DNA from: Trichosphaerium sp. ATCC 40318
Taxonomy: Eukaryota; Discosea; Flabellinia; Trichosidae
Assembly: GCA_038496445.1 (NCBI GenBank)
Contig: JALMLS010000525.1
Coordinates: forward strand, 1-64,000
DNA length: 64,000 nt
Direction of reading: 5' to 3'
The position numbers were made by a program, and so were the translations under genes. The number at the start of each line of letters is the position of its first letter. Position 1 is the stretch's first letter. Positions 11,523-25,400 of the stretch are shown here, piece after piece. The notes below the pieces were generated by a model. The model ran no database searches and was not told the DNA's origin. It saw nothing but the letters and a program-made list of their open reading frames with translations.

Positions 11523-13172
11523 ATGCTTAGAACTGCTGTAAGTCATCAAGTTACGCGTCAAAGACGCCATCACGCACACAACAGCCGCCTTTACGCTCAA
11601 GTAAACTCCTTGAATTTAACAATTTACTGAAACATACTTAGACATCAGAGAGCATCGTACCAGATTCTCCTGTGCTTAAAACAGAAGATGTTGAACTAAT
11701 ACGCTCATTCATTGTTTCCCGTTCTAATCTGACAGTTATCACTGGCGCAGGCATGAGGTATGTCAATAAAAGTAATCACAGCGCCGTAAATACCGCCTGG
11801 TATTTTCTCCGCTAAACTTGTTTAGCACTGAGTCTGGTTTACCTGATTATCGATCCCCTAATGGTAGGTACGCGTAAAAAAGCTCTAAAATCAATTCGTA
11901 GCTTACCTGATGTTTTTTTCAACAGTTACTCTAAAGGCCACAAACCAACTACATTTCAAGAATTTATGCGAAAAGACGGCATAAGAAGGCGGTACGAACA
12001 AAATCTGTATATGACACTTGTCATAAAAAACAAAATCCTAAATGTCACATAAAATAACCAAAACAAGGTATTGGGCGAGATCAATGTATGGATGGAATAG
12101 ATTTAACGGTAAAAAACCAAATGCTGGTCATGAGGCTGTAGCAAACCTTCAAAAACTTGGACATATTAACAATATCATTACACAGGTACAACGACGAGCA
12201 CCAGAAGCATCCAAGCAACTTGACAAATTTTTTTTGGACTTGACGTCTCCACGCTCACTTTTGCTCAGAATGTTGATAAGCTTCATCATAAAGCTGGTGC
12301 AGAACGTATTATAGAGCTCCATGGGCATCTATCTTCTGTTGTTTGTATGAAATGTGGTCGTTCTATGGATAGAGGAGCATATCAAAAGGATTTGATGGAA
12401 AGAAATAAATCATGGATAGAAAGGAATAATTGTCTTGTAGATATTCAACAAGGTTCGACAATCGATTTAAACATATCGCTCCGTTTTCCACATAGTGAAC
12501 CTTTTTGACGCTGATATCCATGTCTTCAAGGCTATTAACCTGTATCTCCTACAACATTGTCAACACATTGTAGTGAGTTGAGGAGCTTTTTTTTGATACT
12601 TTTTTTCTTCCACCTTTACTACTTTTTCTCATTCTCTACTAGGAAGAGCTGATGGTGATGTTGCGCTTTCAGATGATACTGATTTTTCAGACTTTTCTTA
12701 CGCTCATTGTCAATGCGAGATGAAAGCTATCATCAAACCAAATGTTGTATTTTTCGGTGAAAATATTCCGTTTGAAAGGAAAGAGAAAGCAAAAGATATA
12801 GTACTTGATGTACGCCTATAATGTCAACCCACCTATTTTTCTTCTCCTTTTCAAAAAATCAGTTTGTTGTGATTGGATACCTCAACACAGTTCTTTCTTG
12901 TTCATTCTTTCCTTTAGTCTGATGGTGTGCTTGTTCTTGGAACATCATTAATGGTTTACTCTGCGTATAGCCTTGTTCTAAAAGCAACAGAAGCAGGTAT
13001 ACCTGTTGTTATCTGTAATATAGGGGAGTCACGTGCAGATAAACTTGAAGGTATAACTAGAGTGCAGGTGCGTTATAAACTAATTTTAAGGCTTAATTCT
13101 TAACGTTAACTTTGTGCACAAATACAGGGTCGTACTGGTGAAATAATGCCACATGTAGTTTCCTCATTGTAA
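11523..13172 (+). CDS. Class II sirtuin, SIRT4-like NAD-dependent deacylase
   Basis: Exon 1 (11523-11600) encodes MLRTAVSHQVTRQRRHHAHN, rich in Arg and His with no acid residues, like a mitochondrial presequence. Exon 2 (11642-11757) ends in GAGM and exon 3 continues STESGLPDYRSPNG, the NAD-binding Rossmann motif. Later exons give YWARSMYGWNRFNGKKPNAGH, then TQ-NVDKLHHKAG, then IIELHGHLSSVVCMKCGRS with the catalytic His. The zinc ligands are CMKC and, further on, CQCEM. PNVVFFGENIP and VLVLGTSLMVYSAYSLV follow, and the protein ends at PHVVSSL-TAA. The order and the words GAGMSTESGLPDYRS and YWAR are typical of the SIRT4 class rather than SIRT1-3 or SIRT5. The family removes lysine acyl groups, or ADP-ribosylates, using NAD+, usually in mitochondria. 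Both zinc pairs and the active-site residues are present, so it should be active. Confidence 0.88.
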
Positions 13173-13971
13173 CATAAGATATATATCAGTCTCTTTGTAC
13201 TAAATTTAATGTTGTTTGTTTTCACATGTAAACCATTGCAACTCACCAAAAATGCAAAGTTTTTCAAGTAGACTTCAGCAAATGCATTAGTCTAGAAGTC
13301 CAGAAGTCCAGCATCAAGTGTAGAATTGTTGTGAACCTAAATAGCAATCGCTAGTTTAAACGGTAGAATTCACAGTTTAAAACACATATTAAAGGCCAGG
13401 CCAGCGCGGTCCAAACAACAAATAGTAACAGGAAGAATGGGGTTAGACATGCGTAGTAGAATATAATTGAGGCCTAGGGGAGGTTTACCTTTTTGTTTTA
13501 AACGGCGTTTTGTGCACACTCCCTCTACGCGTAATTAACGGTGTCTAGAGTATTGTTGCTCGCGATTTTAAAGAGCAAACCGTTTTTTCAGCCAATAACT
13601 GATGTACAATGTATATAACTTCTGCTCCCACCTAAACGGAGCCTGTTATACGTGTAGAGAGACTGACGCATCATGAACAAGTGCTCAAGGAGACATATGG
13701 TGATACTTTCCTAATTAGGCGAGTTCTTGTCCTGTTTAGTAAATAATTGTTTTCACGCTTACCACATAATTTTACGCTTACACACTCCGTATCCTCATTT
13801 AACAGTACGTTTAAAAGCGGATAAGCGTGTGTGGAACGCTTACGCAATCTAAACATGGGTCAAAATGTCGCCCAAAGTTGTTTGGTTTTCTGGCCAAAAG
13901 TCAAGTCGCGTAACAATATCAGTCAATAAACGTTCCTCACATACCTCCGGTGTTACAGATTTCACCAGAAA
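13173..13971. other. Intergenic region, no gene seen
   Basis: About 800 bases separate the sirtuin stop from the F-box/LRR start. Stop codons are dense in all frames and I see no splice-linked coding. The last 150-250 bases should hold the F-box/LRR promoter, but I see no element I can name. Confidence 0.4.
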
Positions 13972-15036
13972 ATGATGAAACAAGCAACAAATATGGACTG
14001 CGTGCCTCCCGAGACGTTAACACATATTTTACGGTATTTACCCAAGAAAGAGCGTATAAGAGCTACTACAGTCTCTCACTTGTTTAATAATATCATTCGG
14101 AACAATATTGGGTTTGTTTCTCTTTGTGTGAAACGAGACACGGTGTCTTTGGATTGTAACACGCTCAAACATAGTCCTTTGCTTAAAAACACAAGAATTT
14201 TTGGTTCTTACAGAAAATTATCGGATAGCGACTTGGCTTGTCTTCAAGGTGTTCATACAATTGGCCTGCAAAACGCAACAATTACAGATAGTGGTATCCT
14301 TTCATTGGTTGAAGGCGGACACACCATTCATACGATTAATTTGTGCAATACAGATATAACAGATGTTTCTTTAAAGGCTCTCAAGGGAGTACACACGATT
14401 GACATTTATGGGTGCAAGAATATTACTTCAGAAGGAATAAAGGCGCTAGGAGATGTCCACAATATCAAACTTCTAGATCAAACAGGTTCATTACTCAAAT
14501 GCCTTGGTAATGTACACACTGTAAATACTAGTCATGGAGGTTACGAAAAACTTTCAGTACCTGATGGAATCAAATCATTGACTAATGTCAAACACCTCAA
14601 CTTGAGGTCTTTACATGCAGGAGATGCATGTTTAAAGTGCTTGGTTAATCTAGAGTACCTTCATCTTCGTACTTGTTTTGAACCCACAGGATCATGTTTT
14701 AAGCATTTGGTGAACCTCAGATACCTAAAGTTTGAAAGTTGTAACAAAATCGACGACTCAAGTTTGAAGTGTTTGGGTAATCTTGAAACTCTTGAAACTC
14801 TTGAAATTGGTTTGAATAATGCTAGTATAACAGGATCATTTATTAAGTATTTAGTCAACCTCAAATATCTCAGCATTAGTCAACAACTAACTGAGTTTAC
14901 GACAGATTGCTTGAAACAAATGAAATCCCTGAAGCGTATTACCTTTCATGGCAATTGCTGCTCACAAATTTCAAGAGAGGATGTTGAGGCTTTGGGTATA
15001 ATTTATCGATGTAAGATACTCCGTAGGATATGCTAA
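13972..15036 (+). CDS. F-box / leucine-rich repeat protein (paralogue 1)
   Basis: A single uninterrupted frame of 354 codons. A second Met (MDCVPPETL) is the more likely functional start of the domain. Residues about 10-50 (VPPETLTHILRYLPKKERIRATTVSHLF) form an F-box, which binds Skp1 in SCF ubiquitin ligases. The rest is AMN1/FBXL-type leucine-rich repeats with the periodic core LxxLxxLxxLxLxxC and units such as DCLKCLVNLEYLHLR and SSLKCLGNLETLE. The repeats probably select substrate. It closely parallels the gene at 35943-37067, with the same F-box wording (PPETLT.ILRYL, VSHLF) and the same repeat style. Both lack introns in a region where most genes have many. The protein ends KILRRIC-TAA. 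Confidence 0.85.
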   Translation: MMKQATNMDCVPPETLTHILRYLPKKERIRATTVSHLFNNIIRNNIGFVSLCVKRDTVSLDCNTLKHSPLLKNTRIFGSYRKLSDSDLACLQGVHTIGLQNATITDSGILSLVEGGHTIHTINLCNTDITDVSLKALKGVHTIDIYGCKNITSEGIKALGDVHNIKLLDQTGSLLKCLGNVHTVNTSHGGYEKLSVPDGIKSLTNVKHLNLRSLHAGDACLKCLVNLEYLHLRTCFEPTGSCFKHLVNLRYLKFESCNKIDDSSLKCLGNLETLETLEIGLNNASITGSFIKYLVNLKYLSISQQLTEFTTDCLKQMKSLKRITFHGNCCSQISREDVEALGIIYRCKILRRIC

Positions 15037-16019
15037 GACAATGACCCCGTGTTTTTACAACTTCCTTAACGAATGTTTGCTTCCAAGTTAGAAAGACAAT
15101 AAACAGCTATTAAACGATTCATTGGTAGTTTCCTCTTATTTTAATATTACATTGTGAGCAAATGTCAGGTTGTAGCGTGGAAGAGACCGCGCCCTGACAG
15201 GAAATTAACAGCTCGCAGGTTAGTGTGTAAATCATTTGAAGTTTGGAGACGGTGCAGCAGCATCACCTTGAGACAGTGTCGAAAGTTTACAAATTTGTGG
15301 TCTTACATAATTCGGCAATCTTTAAGACATTTTTACTCACTTCAGAACCGCCTTAAAATTTTGAACACATAGATATGGTGCTATAGTTAAAGATTCAAAA
15401 ACAATTTTGTGATTCGTTTATGCTGTATAGGAAAATTACCAACAATCAAAACAATTTTTTTCAAAATTCCTTTTTTAATAATTCCATAAGTTTCCGGAAC
15501 TTGTTGAATATTACTTAATTAACTATGCCTCCCTTTATCCAAAGTTATAAGCCACCAACTCACAACCTAAGCAGACTGTAATGAAAAGCAAAGGACATTC
15601 AAGTGTATGTGTAACTAAAGACTTGTTTACAAAAGAATGTTAATGTTTTATTACTTATTTTAGTTCATTTATTTTAAAGCATTGTAATATGTATCTTATA
15701 TCAGATACTTTCTTTGTAGATAAAATAGCAATAAGAACAGCTTCACTGATAGGTGCTTCCAAAAACTTTACAATCTGCTTGGCCAAAATTATCTCTGAAC
15801 TGATAAAAGCAGCTACCGGTGGTGCCAAAAGAATAGCCTAATAAAAATAAATCAAAACAAAAATCAAAAAATCCAAAAAAAAAAAAACGTTTTTTACCAA
15901 GCACACCAACGACTTTGACAAAAAATAATAGCATAAATATAGTGTACAATATTAAAGTACACCATATATATATAAATTAAAAACGGATAGTGTACTTGTG
16001 CATCAAAAAAAACTCAACA
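15037..16019. other. Intergenic region, possible decayed F-box remnant
   Basis: About 1 kb without a gene I can defend. A plus-strand frame at 15154-15372 lacks an ATG start but reads ARRLVCKSFEVWRRCSSITL, which resembles the hinge between an F-box and its first repeat. It could be a decayed copy of the adjacent F-box family. The rest is AT-rich, with A and T runs. Confidence 0.25.
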
Positions 16020-16396
16020 ATGTCAAAAGGAAACAAGAAAATAGTTCGGGTTAAAAAAGAAGGATTTGAACGATATAGAAGTGTATTGGTTGCTGGTTTT
16101 TTTTTTTGTACCATTTCGTTTGCTTGAACAACACATATTTCTCTATCACCATGTTTTGTTACTGAGTTTCCCTTGTATAAATAATTACATACAATTTTGT
16201 CAACTTGATATATCTTGTATTGAGAAAGCTCTGCAACTTTTATCATTATATGTGACCTTCTCTTTGATCCAATATGCGCATCTACCAGTAGTTTCTCAAT
16301 AGCCTAAGAGAAGAGAAAATAGTTAAAAAGCGACGTGAGGAAGACAGACTTCCAAAAAAGAAAAAAAGTGAGCTAGAAAAAGCAGACAAACTGTGA
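16020..16396 (+). CDS. Possible small charged protein, two exons
   Basis: The ATG at 16020 gives MSKGNKKIVRVKKEGFERYR, then SVLVAGFFF, which could be a short membrane segment. A donor GTACCATTT and an acceptor CCAGTAG join in phase to a final exon FLNSLREEKIVKKRREEDR, then a Lys/Glu-rich end and TGA at 16394-16396. The result would be a protein of about 60 residues with a basic N-terminus, a hydrophobic middle and a helical charged tail. I do not recognise it. It ends about 60 bases from the convergent sacsin-like stop. The splice model is my own inference and the whole gene may be spurious. Confidence 0.3.
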
Positions 16397-16454
16397 TACG
16401 CCCAACAAGGTTGGTATTAAAGATTAATCAGTATAGTCCCTCGCATGTTTCTTT

Positions 16455-19400
16455 TTACATGTGTTGCTTCGCATAAAAGACATAAAAACTCAGACAAAGC
16501 GAGAAAAAAAAGAAACTTTTTTTTGGATGACGTACTCCATAAAACGCATTTGAAGATACGATACTTGTCAAATGTGTCATCTCTTTCCCTTTCTGCTGTT
16601 TCTCCTGAAACTTCTGTTCAATCATCTCACTAACACGTGGTGCATTCAAACTATCAATAACCTTGAAATCAATACCATTATGAAGAAGGTTAAGACTATC
16701 CCAATCAATCAAGTCATCATAATAAGATACATCTTTATGAACTGCATCAGATAAAAGACAAAACTTTCCATTCCTTGTTGGAACCATAACTTTTTTAGGA
16801 TCTATAAACTTCTCCCATTGAGGGAAGTACTTTAACATATCAAGAGAAGACTTAATATTACCATCACGAAGCATATGATTCAAGATCTCTGTAGCTCTTT
16901 CAAGGTTCAAATAAGAAGCACCAAAAGCTGTCATAAGTTTCTGGAATTGTGGATACTCTGAAGGGTATGCATACGGTTCAAGAGGTTCTTTTAGATCATA
17001 AAATACCTTTTGGGCAGGTACGAATGTCTTGAATGATTTTAGGTATATAGGAGACTTTAACGTTTGTAATTGTGATGATATCTCATCATGATCGTCTTCA
17101 AGGTACTTGTATATCTTCTCCAAGTCTCCTATAATCGTTTTTGTATCCTACATGGTCTTGGTGTTAGCCATACGGGTGTTTGTGACAGTAAAATAGAAAG
17201 AAGTGGAGACATACCTTTACTTCTGTTGATATAAAGTTCAAGTGTTTAGCAACAACATTTGCTGTTGGTTTGAACCAATCACGGTTCTTCAGACGTACAT
17301 CCTTGACCAAGAACGGACGTTGAGACCAACAATAAACACGGTAGTCATCTGATATTATATCTGCTGGACAAATAAATTCCCATTTACCCCAACCAGGTCG
17401 CCTTGAAACAAAAGGTCAGAAAGATACAGAATGTACGCTAAATAAGAGGAAAAAATCATCAAAAGAGTTTGACGCACTTAGGGTCCCAATATGTATCCCC
17501 TTCTTTAACATTATACCAACGCGCAGGAACGCACTTAATATCCTTAAGACAACCCTCCACAGATTTATTACAATCATTCTCTATCCACTCAACAAACTCT
17601 AAACACAAAGCAATCAGAAAAAACTTTTTTTTTCAAATAAAAAACCCCACGTGCCTATTGCTGTTGCGAGGTCTTTAGGAACATTAGGATCCAAATACAG
17701 CATTTTCTTCGTATAATCAATAAAAGCAGGATCACCAGGCTTAATATTCGTAGAGATGAGATCATTACGAAGAGTGGTCTTCCACTTTCTTGTCCAGAAA
17801 GAATCAGAAGGAAACTTATCGCCTTGTCCTATATAAAGCCTAGACAATATAAAGTCTTCTCTATCACATAGCTCCTTTGGCATCTTCCATTCTCCACTAA
17901 GTGTCTTTATACATGGGAAATGAGATATACCATGTAAGTCACCAGCAACGAAATCAAGTAATGTCATCTTTTCTTCTTCTGGTAATTGAGAAAATACTTC
18001 TGAAGGTACGACATCTTTTATAAACTCATCACGACTTATACGCTTAATACCAACAGCAGCATAAAGATTATAAAGACCAAGATCCTTTAGAAGCTCTGTT
18101 TTACTCTTAGAGAAAGCTGGAAACTCCTTTGGTAGGTATCGAGGGTTATGTGTTGGAAGTGTTTTAAATCTTGTTTTACGGTAGTCTTGTAGTATCCTTT
18201 GAAGTGGTCTTACAACGTTTATATAGTTTTCTTCCATTAAACGAAGTTGAGGAAGCCTTGTAAAGAACAGTAAGTAGAAGGAAATAAAAGGAAAAGCTAT
18301 TGTAGAGTTTCGATCACAGCTGCGAGAAAAAACAAAGAATGAGTTGTAAGCGTACCCTGGAACGGATAGATTGAGACGACAAGCGTCCTTGTAAAGACCT
18401 ATTGTACCAAACATATTACCTGTCTAAAAAAGAGAATGGATGTTACTGGTTTTGTTGTTGTTTGTAGTTACTTACAGCAAGCACTTTTTTAATGCTCTCC
18501 ATTGAATCTTTGTTATTAAATTTAGCTTTAGCAAGCGCAAGCTATTACAATAACAATGTTAGTATTATATGAGCTATGTATTAGAACAAAGCGGAATTGT
18601 CACCGAGTATATGGGTGTTATAGAGGAAAAGCGACTCGGGTTGTTACAAAGTAAAAAAAAACTCACCTGTCTAAAGTTTGGTAGTGATCCTATCATACCA
18701 GCTTCCAAACCTCTAATAGTTCCACTAGGGAAAGAGAAATCTTCATAAGAAGGAACACCGAAATGATCAAGAACAGCACGAGCAGCCAAATGTTCTAAAG
18801 TTTCGGGTCTTGACTTGGGCGCAACTTCAAAAATAGCCAATGATTTTAAAGCCTTAATCAATACGCTCTTGTTCTCAGAATCAAGTACACGACTGTTCAA
18901 GAACTGCAATACTTGATGAAGTTGTCTTGGTTTGAAAGATTGGAGTTTCTTTCCAGTAGTGTATGGGTTCATGTCCATAAACTGGATCAATGTCATAACA
19001 CTTGGATTCAACCACAAAGATGAGGGAATGTATGGCTTTGGTGATACAAAATACGCGCCTAGGTGTTGTAATATATAGTTCGTAGCGTTTCCATGATCGT
19101 AGAATATACTACAGCGTCCATGAAGAAAGTACGGAACTAGAAATTCCTGTGGAGAAAAAAAGTAAGAAAGTGAAATTCAAAAAATATGATGTCGTACTTC
19201 TCCCAGTCTCTTTGCTGGTACGAGTGGCCATGCTCGTAATGCATTGAGTACAATATCGAGATCACTTCTAGCTACATGTCTATTCAGAAATCCCCACATA
19301 TTCTCGCTCCACTTGAAGACATCAACACCTTTGATTGGCTTTGACCCAGCTTTAACAACTTCTTTGAAGTACTGACCAGGAAGCAAGAACCTTTGATATT

Positions 19401-22400
19401 TTATAAGGGTATCTTTACTAAGATGCTGTAATTTCAACGCAGAGCAGTCAGTCCAATTAGAAACAAGTAAAGACTCTACATCTGGATGAACAGTTTTTGA
19501 TTTGTCGTATTGAGTCAGTAGAGAATCGATTGGGACGTTCTTATCGAGACAAATGAGAGCTTCAACTGAACCAAAAGATACAACTTTTCCACTGCTGAGT
19601 TGAAGCAAAGGTAAGCGCTTGAGTTCTGTTATAGACGGTTTGTCTGATATGCAATAACCAAGTACTTTTACAAGTGCTTCAGATTTAGCATCAGAAACCG
19701 GATCAAGTCTATTCTTTAGTGCATGTCTAAGAGTAGCTGGATTAAGGATTTGTATGTTTCCTTGATGAACACGCTGAAGAGCTTCTAGAGTATTTTTAGG
19801 CACTCTAACAAAGTTTATAGACTTCATTTGGTTCAATATGTCTAAAGGAAGCTGTTCTTTCTCTGGAAGAAATAAAGATCGCTTTAAAGATACCTAATAA
19901 CACTTGAGTATTGAGAACAGAAAAAAAAAAACAGAAGAAAAAAACAAGAAACTTTCTAAACGAAGTGAGCACTCAATGATTTGTACCTTTTGGCCATGGA
20001 TATCAACAAAGCAGTTACCGCATTTAAGTAACCTTTCAAATACCTTATGAGCAAACCTATCCCAGAAAGGATGCGCCGGTATACTCTATACAAAGAGGTA
20101 AGCGAACAAGTTTTGTTTGTTCCAAATGCGTTATTATCATCGTACCATTGGTAAGCTCTGTATACATGTGTCATCGTTCGTATTCATTAGATAAAGTAAA
20201 AGCCTGAAATGTGTCTCTACGAGTTGATCTCGTAGCTGAACATTCCAATTTGATTCATTTTGTCTCAATTGACGTCTCAGGGAATCAAGCTCAAAAGTGG
20301 CATGAATAAGGAATGGGAAATGATCCTTGATGAGGTTTGATTCAAGTGGAAAGTAGCTGAATAGTTGACCTGGTCTATCAATACTATCTGGATGAGTTTC
20401 TTCATCTGTAGGTTGGTAAAGTGTATCAAGATGAAAGGCAACACTTGACATCGCAATAAGTTTTTTCTGGTTTTGTTTCTCTTTGAGTAATACGTATTTG
20501 TACTTATCAACAAGCTCCGAAACTACCCAACTCTGTGTATGAGAAACATCACCGTTACTCTTCATAACAGTCATTAATACCTATAAATTTTTGTAAATAC
20601 ACAAACGACTGTGGTTGAACACAAGCATAACCAACTGTACCTTCTTGATACCTGACTTCAACGGAATGACGTTTTTTATAACCCAATCTTGTACAACGGT
20701 CTCACCTGATTCACCAGCTTCAATTGTCTTGATCGTTATCTCCTTTACGTTATTCAAGAACATCGTTAACCTGAGTACTTAAATAAGAAGATGCATACAA
20801 AAATAACCCTCAAAGTACAAGATTTACGCCTTTATGCAAACGTACTTTGTTATGTCTTTACTGAATTTTGCTATCATATCTTTAACTCGATGAGGTGTGC
20901 TCCACATTTCATCAACAATATGCTTTTGAGTCTCGTAATTCCTCAAAGGAAGCCTTACAGCTGTTCCTTTATAGAAAATCTTCTCTTCTTCCTCTGTCTC
21001 CAACTTAAGTCCATACTCAACAAAAGGTAACAAGTGTCCTACACCATGTTAGTGTTTCATAACATTACAAACAGCTTGTTTACCTGACCACGTCTTTTTC
21101 ATCTCGGGCAAGTGAAGCTTTGCTCCTCCTTTATCTTCGAGGTTAATATATGCTTTCTGAGGGTCAAGGAACCCAATATATTCACCACTAAGTATTGTAG
21201 GAACATCAGTGAACTGATAAGCGACGTTGAATCCTTTCCCAAAACGACCAATGTTGTATGGGTTACCGCTCTTTCTTGATCTGGAAATCTGGCTCAAGCC
21301 CTTCCAGTCATCCTTTTCAAACAAGGCATTATTGCAAAACACTACAATATAAGTTAATAGGCTGTGTACAAGTAAAAGAACTAATTGCCTAGAGAAGGTC
21401 CTTGAAGCCACACAAGTGAGTCATCAATCAAATCTTTCGCAGGAAACTGAGACTTAAGCCTACGATCCCAAATGACAGTAAACTGTGTAGCGCCTTTAGT
21501 AACGCAAAACAGTTAGCATACAATCAAGATAACAACCTTGAACGTACCAGCGTCATCTGCATTCTGAAGAAACTCATAAAAAAGAGACTCTTTGCTGTAA
21601 TCATGAAGAATATCCTTAATACGGGCTGTAATCTCCTCATGCTGTCCAATAGACTCAACATGTGTTAAGAAAGTGGATATCATAGGAACCTTCAATGTTG
21701 CTGCCTCTTTTCTTGTGAGTTGTTCGTGTAAAAGGCTCAAGCGATTATCAACAAGCACTTTGTTAGGACAATGCTTCAAATCAAGAAAAGCTGAGCTTTT
21801 AATAGGAATGAGAACGTTTGTATCATTGACAACGTGTAGGTTAGCCATAATAGCGCTATTGTCGTTTTCGTCAGCCTGAATCAATGTGGTGATATGTTTG
21901 AGAGCTGCAATGACATTCTTGCAAGTCAATTCATCAAGCTTTTCTGATTTTGTTTCTTTTTTTAGCTCAACCAAAGAGTTTATAAGAGCAGGTAAAGTAA
22001 TCGATGTCTTGACCTGACAATGATCAAATAATTCTTTGTATTGATTATAATCACCCAATAAATTGTAAATAAGAGGTGGAAAGGGTCCGACAGCAAGTGG
22101 GTCATCACTCCTAAGAGAAAAAAAATAAGTCTTTCATTTTTTCTTCAACAAACTATTGTATACAAGTTTTAAGCCGAGAAGTTTACTTGGTCCACTTTTA
22201 GTACCTGAATACTACTCTCCCAGAAGGAAGGAATTTCTCACCATTCCATATCCAAGGTGTTGATGGTACTTCGAATAACCTGTTTAAAGGAATAAGTGGT
22301 ACTAAATTCTTCTTTGTTGCCCAGTTTAAGAAATCATATATTTCATGAACAACATCAGATACTGATTGCTTATTGCTCGTAAGTGGGTTAAAATTACTCT

Positions 22401-25400
22401 GTATAACAAGCAATTGGTTAACAACACTTTCCAAGTCTACATTCCTCTTATTCCAATCAAGAATAGTGAGCAAGTGTTCGTTGTTTACAGCCACTTTTGA
22501 AATATGTTTCGAAGCTGATAAAATAGCATAATGATTCTTAGGAGCGACACCAGAAGCTTTTCGTTGATCTGAAGGACCTTCCTAATACATGAACTTAACA
22601 CAAAGTTTCGTGTGGTACAGAGAAATTATACTTCACGCTAAGAACGAAGTTGAAACAACAATTTTGAATGTAATTTTTTTTCTGGCATAAATTAAAAAAC
22701 GAACCCTGCTAGAATGCTTTATGAAACTCGATACTCTCGTGAATGTCGACCACAACTTACGTTGTACAGTAGACTGATCTATAATCTTAGCTTCAGTAGG
22801 CCTTCTAAACGGAACACAAATGTCCCAGCTATCCAAGGGTTCTGTCATAATAGGTATCCATTCAAGTTCTCTCATTGCATTTTCAAGTTCAAAAGAAGGA
22901 ACAACTGTATTACCCAATGTAGCATCCAAATAAGTAAGGATACCTTCAGCTAGATCACGATTCCCGACAGATTTCTTTATCATCTCTAATAACTCTTCAG
23001 GTTCAACATATTGCTTTAGTCCGAGATCCTTTAAGACACCGATCATCTCATGATACTTTCCATGAGGAAAGTTATCATCAGTCAACTGCACTTCGTCAAC
23101 TTTTCTGTCAAAGAGAAGAAGAAGTCTAGGCTCTTCAGGATCGTATAATTCATCTGGACATTTCCTTTGTATACTTCTACATTGCACAAAAGGTTTACGC
23201 TTCAAGGCATCCATCAGAACTTGTTTTTTTTCTTTCTTCAAAAAAGGTAACATTTTTTGTTCGATAAGATCAAGAACAATCTCACGTCTCTCCAGAGAAC
23301 TCTGTGGTATAAAATGTGATAAAGTACTAACATAAAAATGTTCAATACGCATGGAAGGAATCTTAGCATAAAGTCTTAAAAGAACAGCATCATCAGGAGA
23401 ATCAAGGTTAAGTAATTTTGGAAAATCGAACTTCGCATAAGGAAAATCATCTTCACCTTCTGGTTTTATAAAAACCTTCGGAGCTCTACTAGACTTTGTC
23501 CATAGTGACGTGACAGGTGTAGAACTCGAGTGTGTCAAGAAGATAGGTAGATTAGCAAAGGTTTCAAGAAGCTGGCTGCTCCTTTGAAATAAAGCGAGTT
23601 CACTAATCAGGTACCTTCTAAGAACACCCTTCTGACCTGAACCAAAGTTAGTGCTAACAAAATAACACTCATACGTACGCATATCTAACTCCTCTGTGCC
23701 ATTGAATAATCCCGTCATTTTACGTAAACATATTAAAATACCTTCAGCGCTACTCTCTTGAGAGTATTGCTTGCAAAGAGCTGAGTTTATGTCCATTAGT
23801 TCTTGTGAAATAAAACGAAGCCCAATCTTTTTCAAAACGTCAACTAGCTCTTCTTCGAAGTCTTTCATTATGAGTAACGTTGAAGCTCCAGGAAGAGGAA
23901 CATGCTCCGCTTCTCCATTATGATTTAGGAGTCCTGGTAGTCCTTGTAACAACTCCACACACTCACGAGCAATCTTTGATTTCCATACCGATAAAATCCA
24001 TGCTTTGTTAGGAGGATAAGGCATACCGTTCTTTAGCTGCTTCAGTAGATCAGCATCTTCAAATTTATGAATATTAACAGCCGATTGGATACTAGAAGAA
24101 GAGAGAGTTTGGTATAGATCATTAGGAATATCTGTGCGTATGAAAGAGTCTGAGAGCTTTGGTAGAAGAGTAACATGTTCTTCATTATTACTCAACCAAA
24201 ATGGGGTTGACGTCCCAGAGAATCCTCGTACTGATCCATCTTGCATTGGACACAGCACAACCCCTTTCAGTAATTTCTTATCTTTAACCTAAATAGGAAA
24301 GGAGTAAGCCGTAAGAACTCTACTAGTTTAAGGCGTACTGTAAGAGCATATCGAAGTAAAGTATAAACGCTTTTAAGATCTTTTTCGTAATCAGTTGAAA
24401 CAGGCCTTTTGAACTTATTACACACTTCTACAGGTGTTACCCTTCTTGCACCAGGAAGATTATCAACAACAAACTTTGGTACAACTGATATAATTGAGCC
24501 TGTTCAAAAAAGAAAGCAAATCAGCGAATGGAAAGAACAGAACTAATGTGGACAAGGAACTTACTCTGAGCTGCCATCAACTCTACTATGGACTTACTAT
24601 TATCCTTTGATTTAATACAAGGATCTTCGTCACCACAAAATAAACAGCCAGAAGCCCTGGCTACTTTACTAGATCCAAATACAGAAAAAAGAGGAACTGG
24701 AGACACCATCAATAACTCGTACACTTTCTTTCCTAGTCGCTCGCTCCACCATGTATCTGACTGTCCACGAGGAAATGCATGCATACGTTCACTCGATAAA
24801 AGCACTTTCAATTGACCAATCCAGGCAGGAACTAATTACGCTTAAGTGAAAAAGGCCAAAAAAAAGTACAAGAAAAAATGCTAAAAACCGTACCAACAAC
24901 TTCGTCAAGTAAATACTCATTCCAAAGATCTTTGATTGGATCCTCTTTGTGAGATATACTACATCTATTTACAGAAAGCTGAAATCTCGCATTAACATGA
25001 ACAGGAAGTCCATTACATTCTTCAGGAAGAGGCAGAGTTGCAAAAGATCTAGCTTTACATTCAAGTGAGACTTTTGTGCTATCAGGTTTCTTAAAAGCAA
25101 CGGCAGCAAAAGGTATCATCTTCAAGTCGTGTGTTTCAAGCAAAATAGTTGTTTCAACACTCTTTCTCCTCCTTAAGTTACCACCGCCCATCTGACACGA
25201 AACACTCCAAACTTGGCTTTTTTTAACTTTATTAGCTTCGTGTATAATCTTTAATCTATACGCATAGTGCTGAGGCTCTAGAATAAAAGAATAAGCTTTA
25301 AAGATTAAAACCCCACAACATTTTCTTTTTGAGACTCAGAAAAGTTGTAAAAACGTTTCGTTTAAAATGTAGGAAAAAAATAAGAAACAAAAGTACATAC

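Noticed and set aside
22714-22953. Plus-strand frames opposite the sacsin-like gene, and similar frames opposite other large exons
   Set aside because: They are antisense shadows of strongly supported coding exons.
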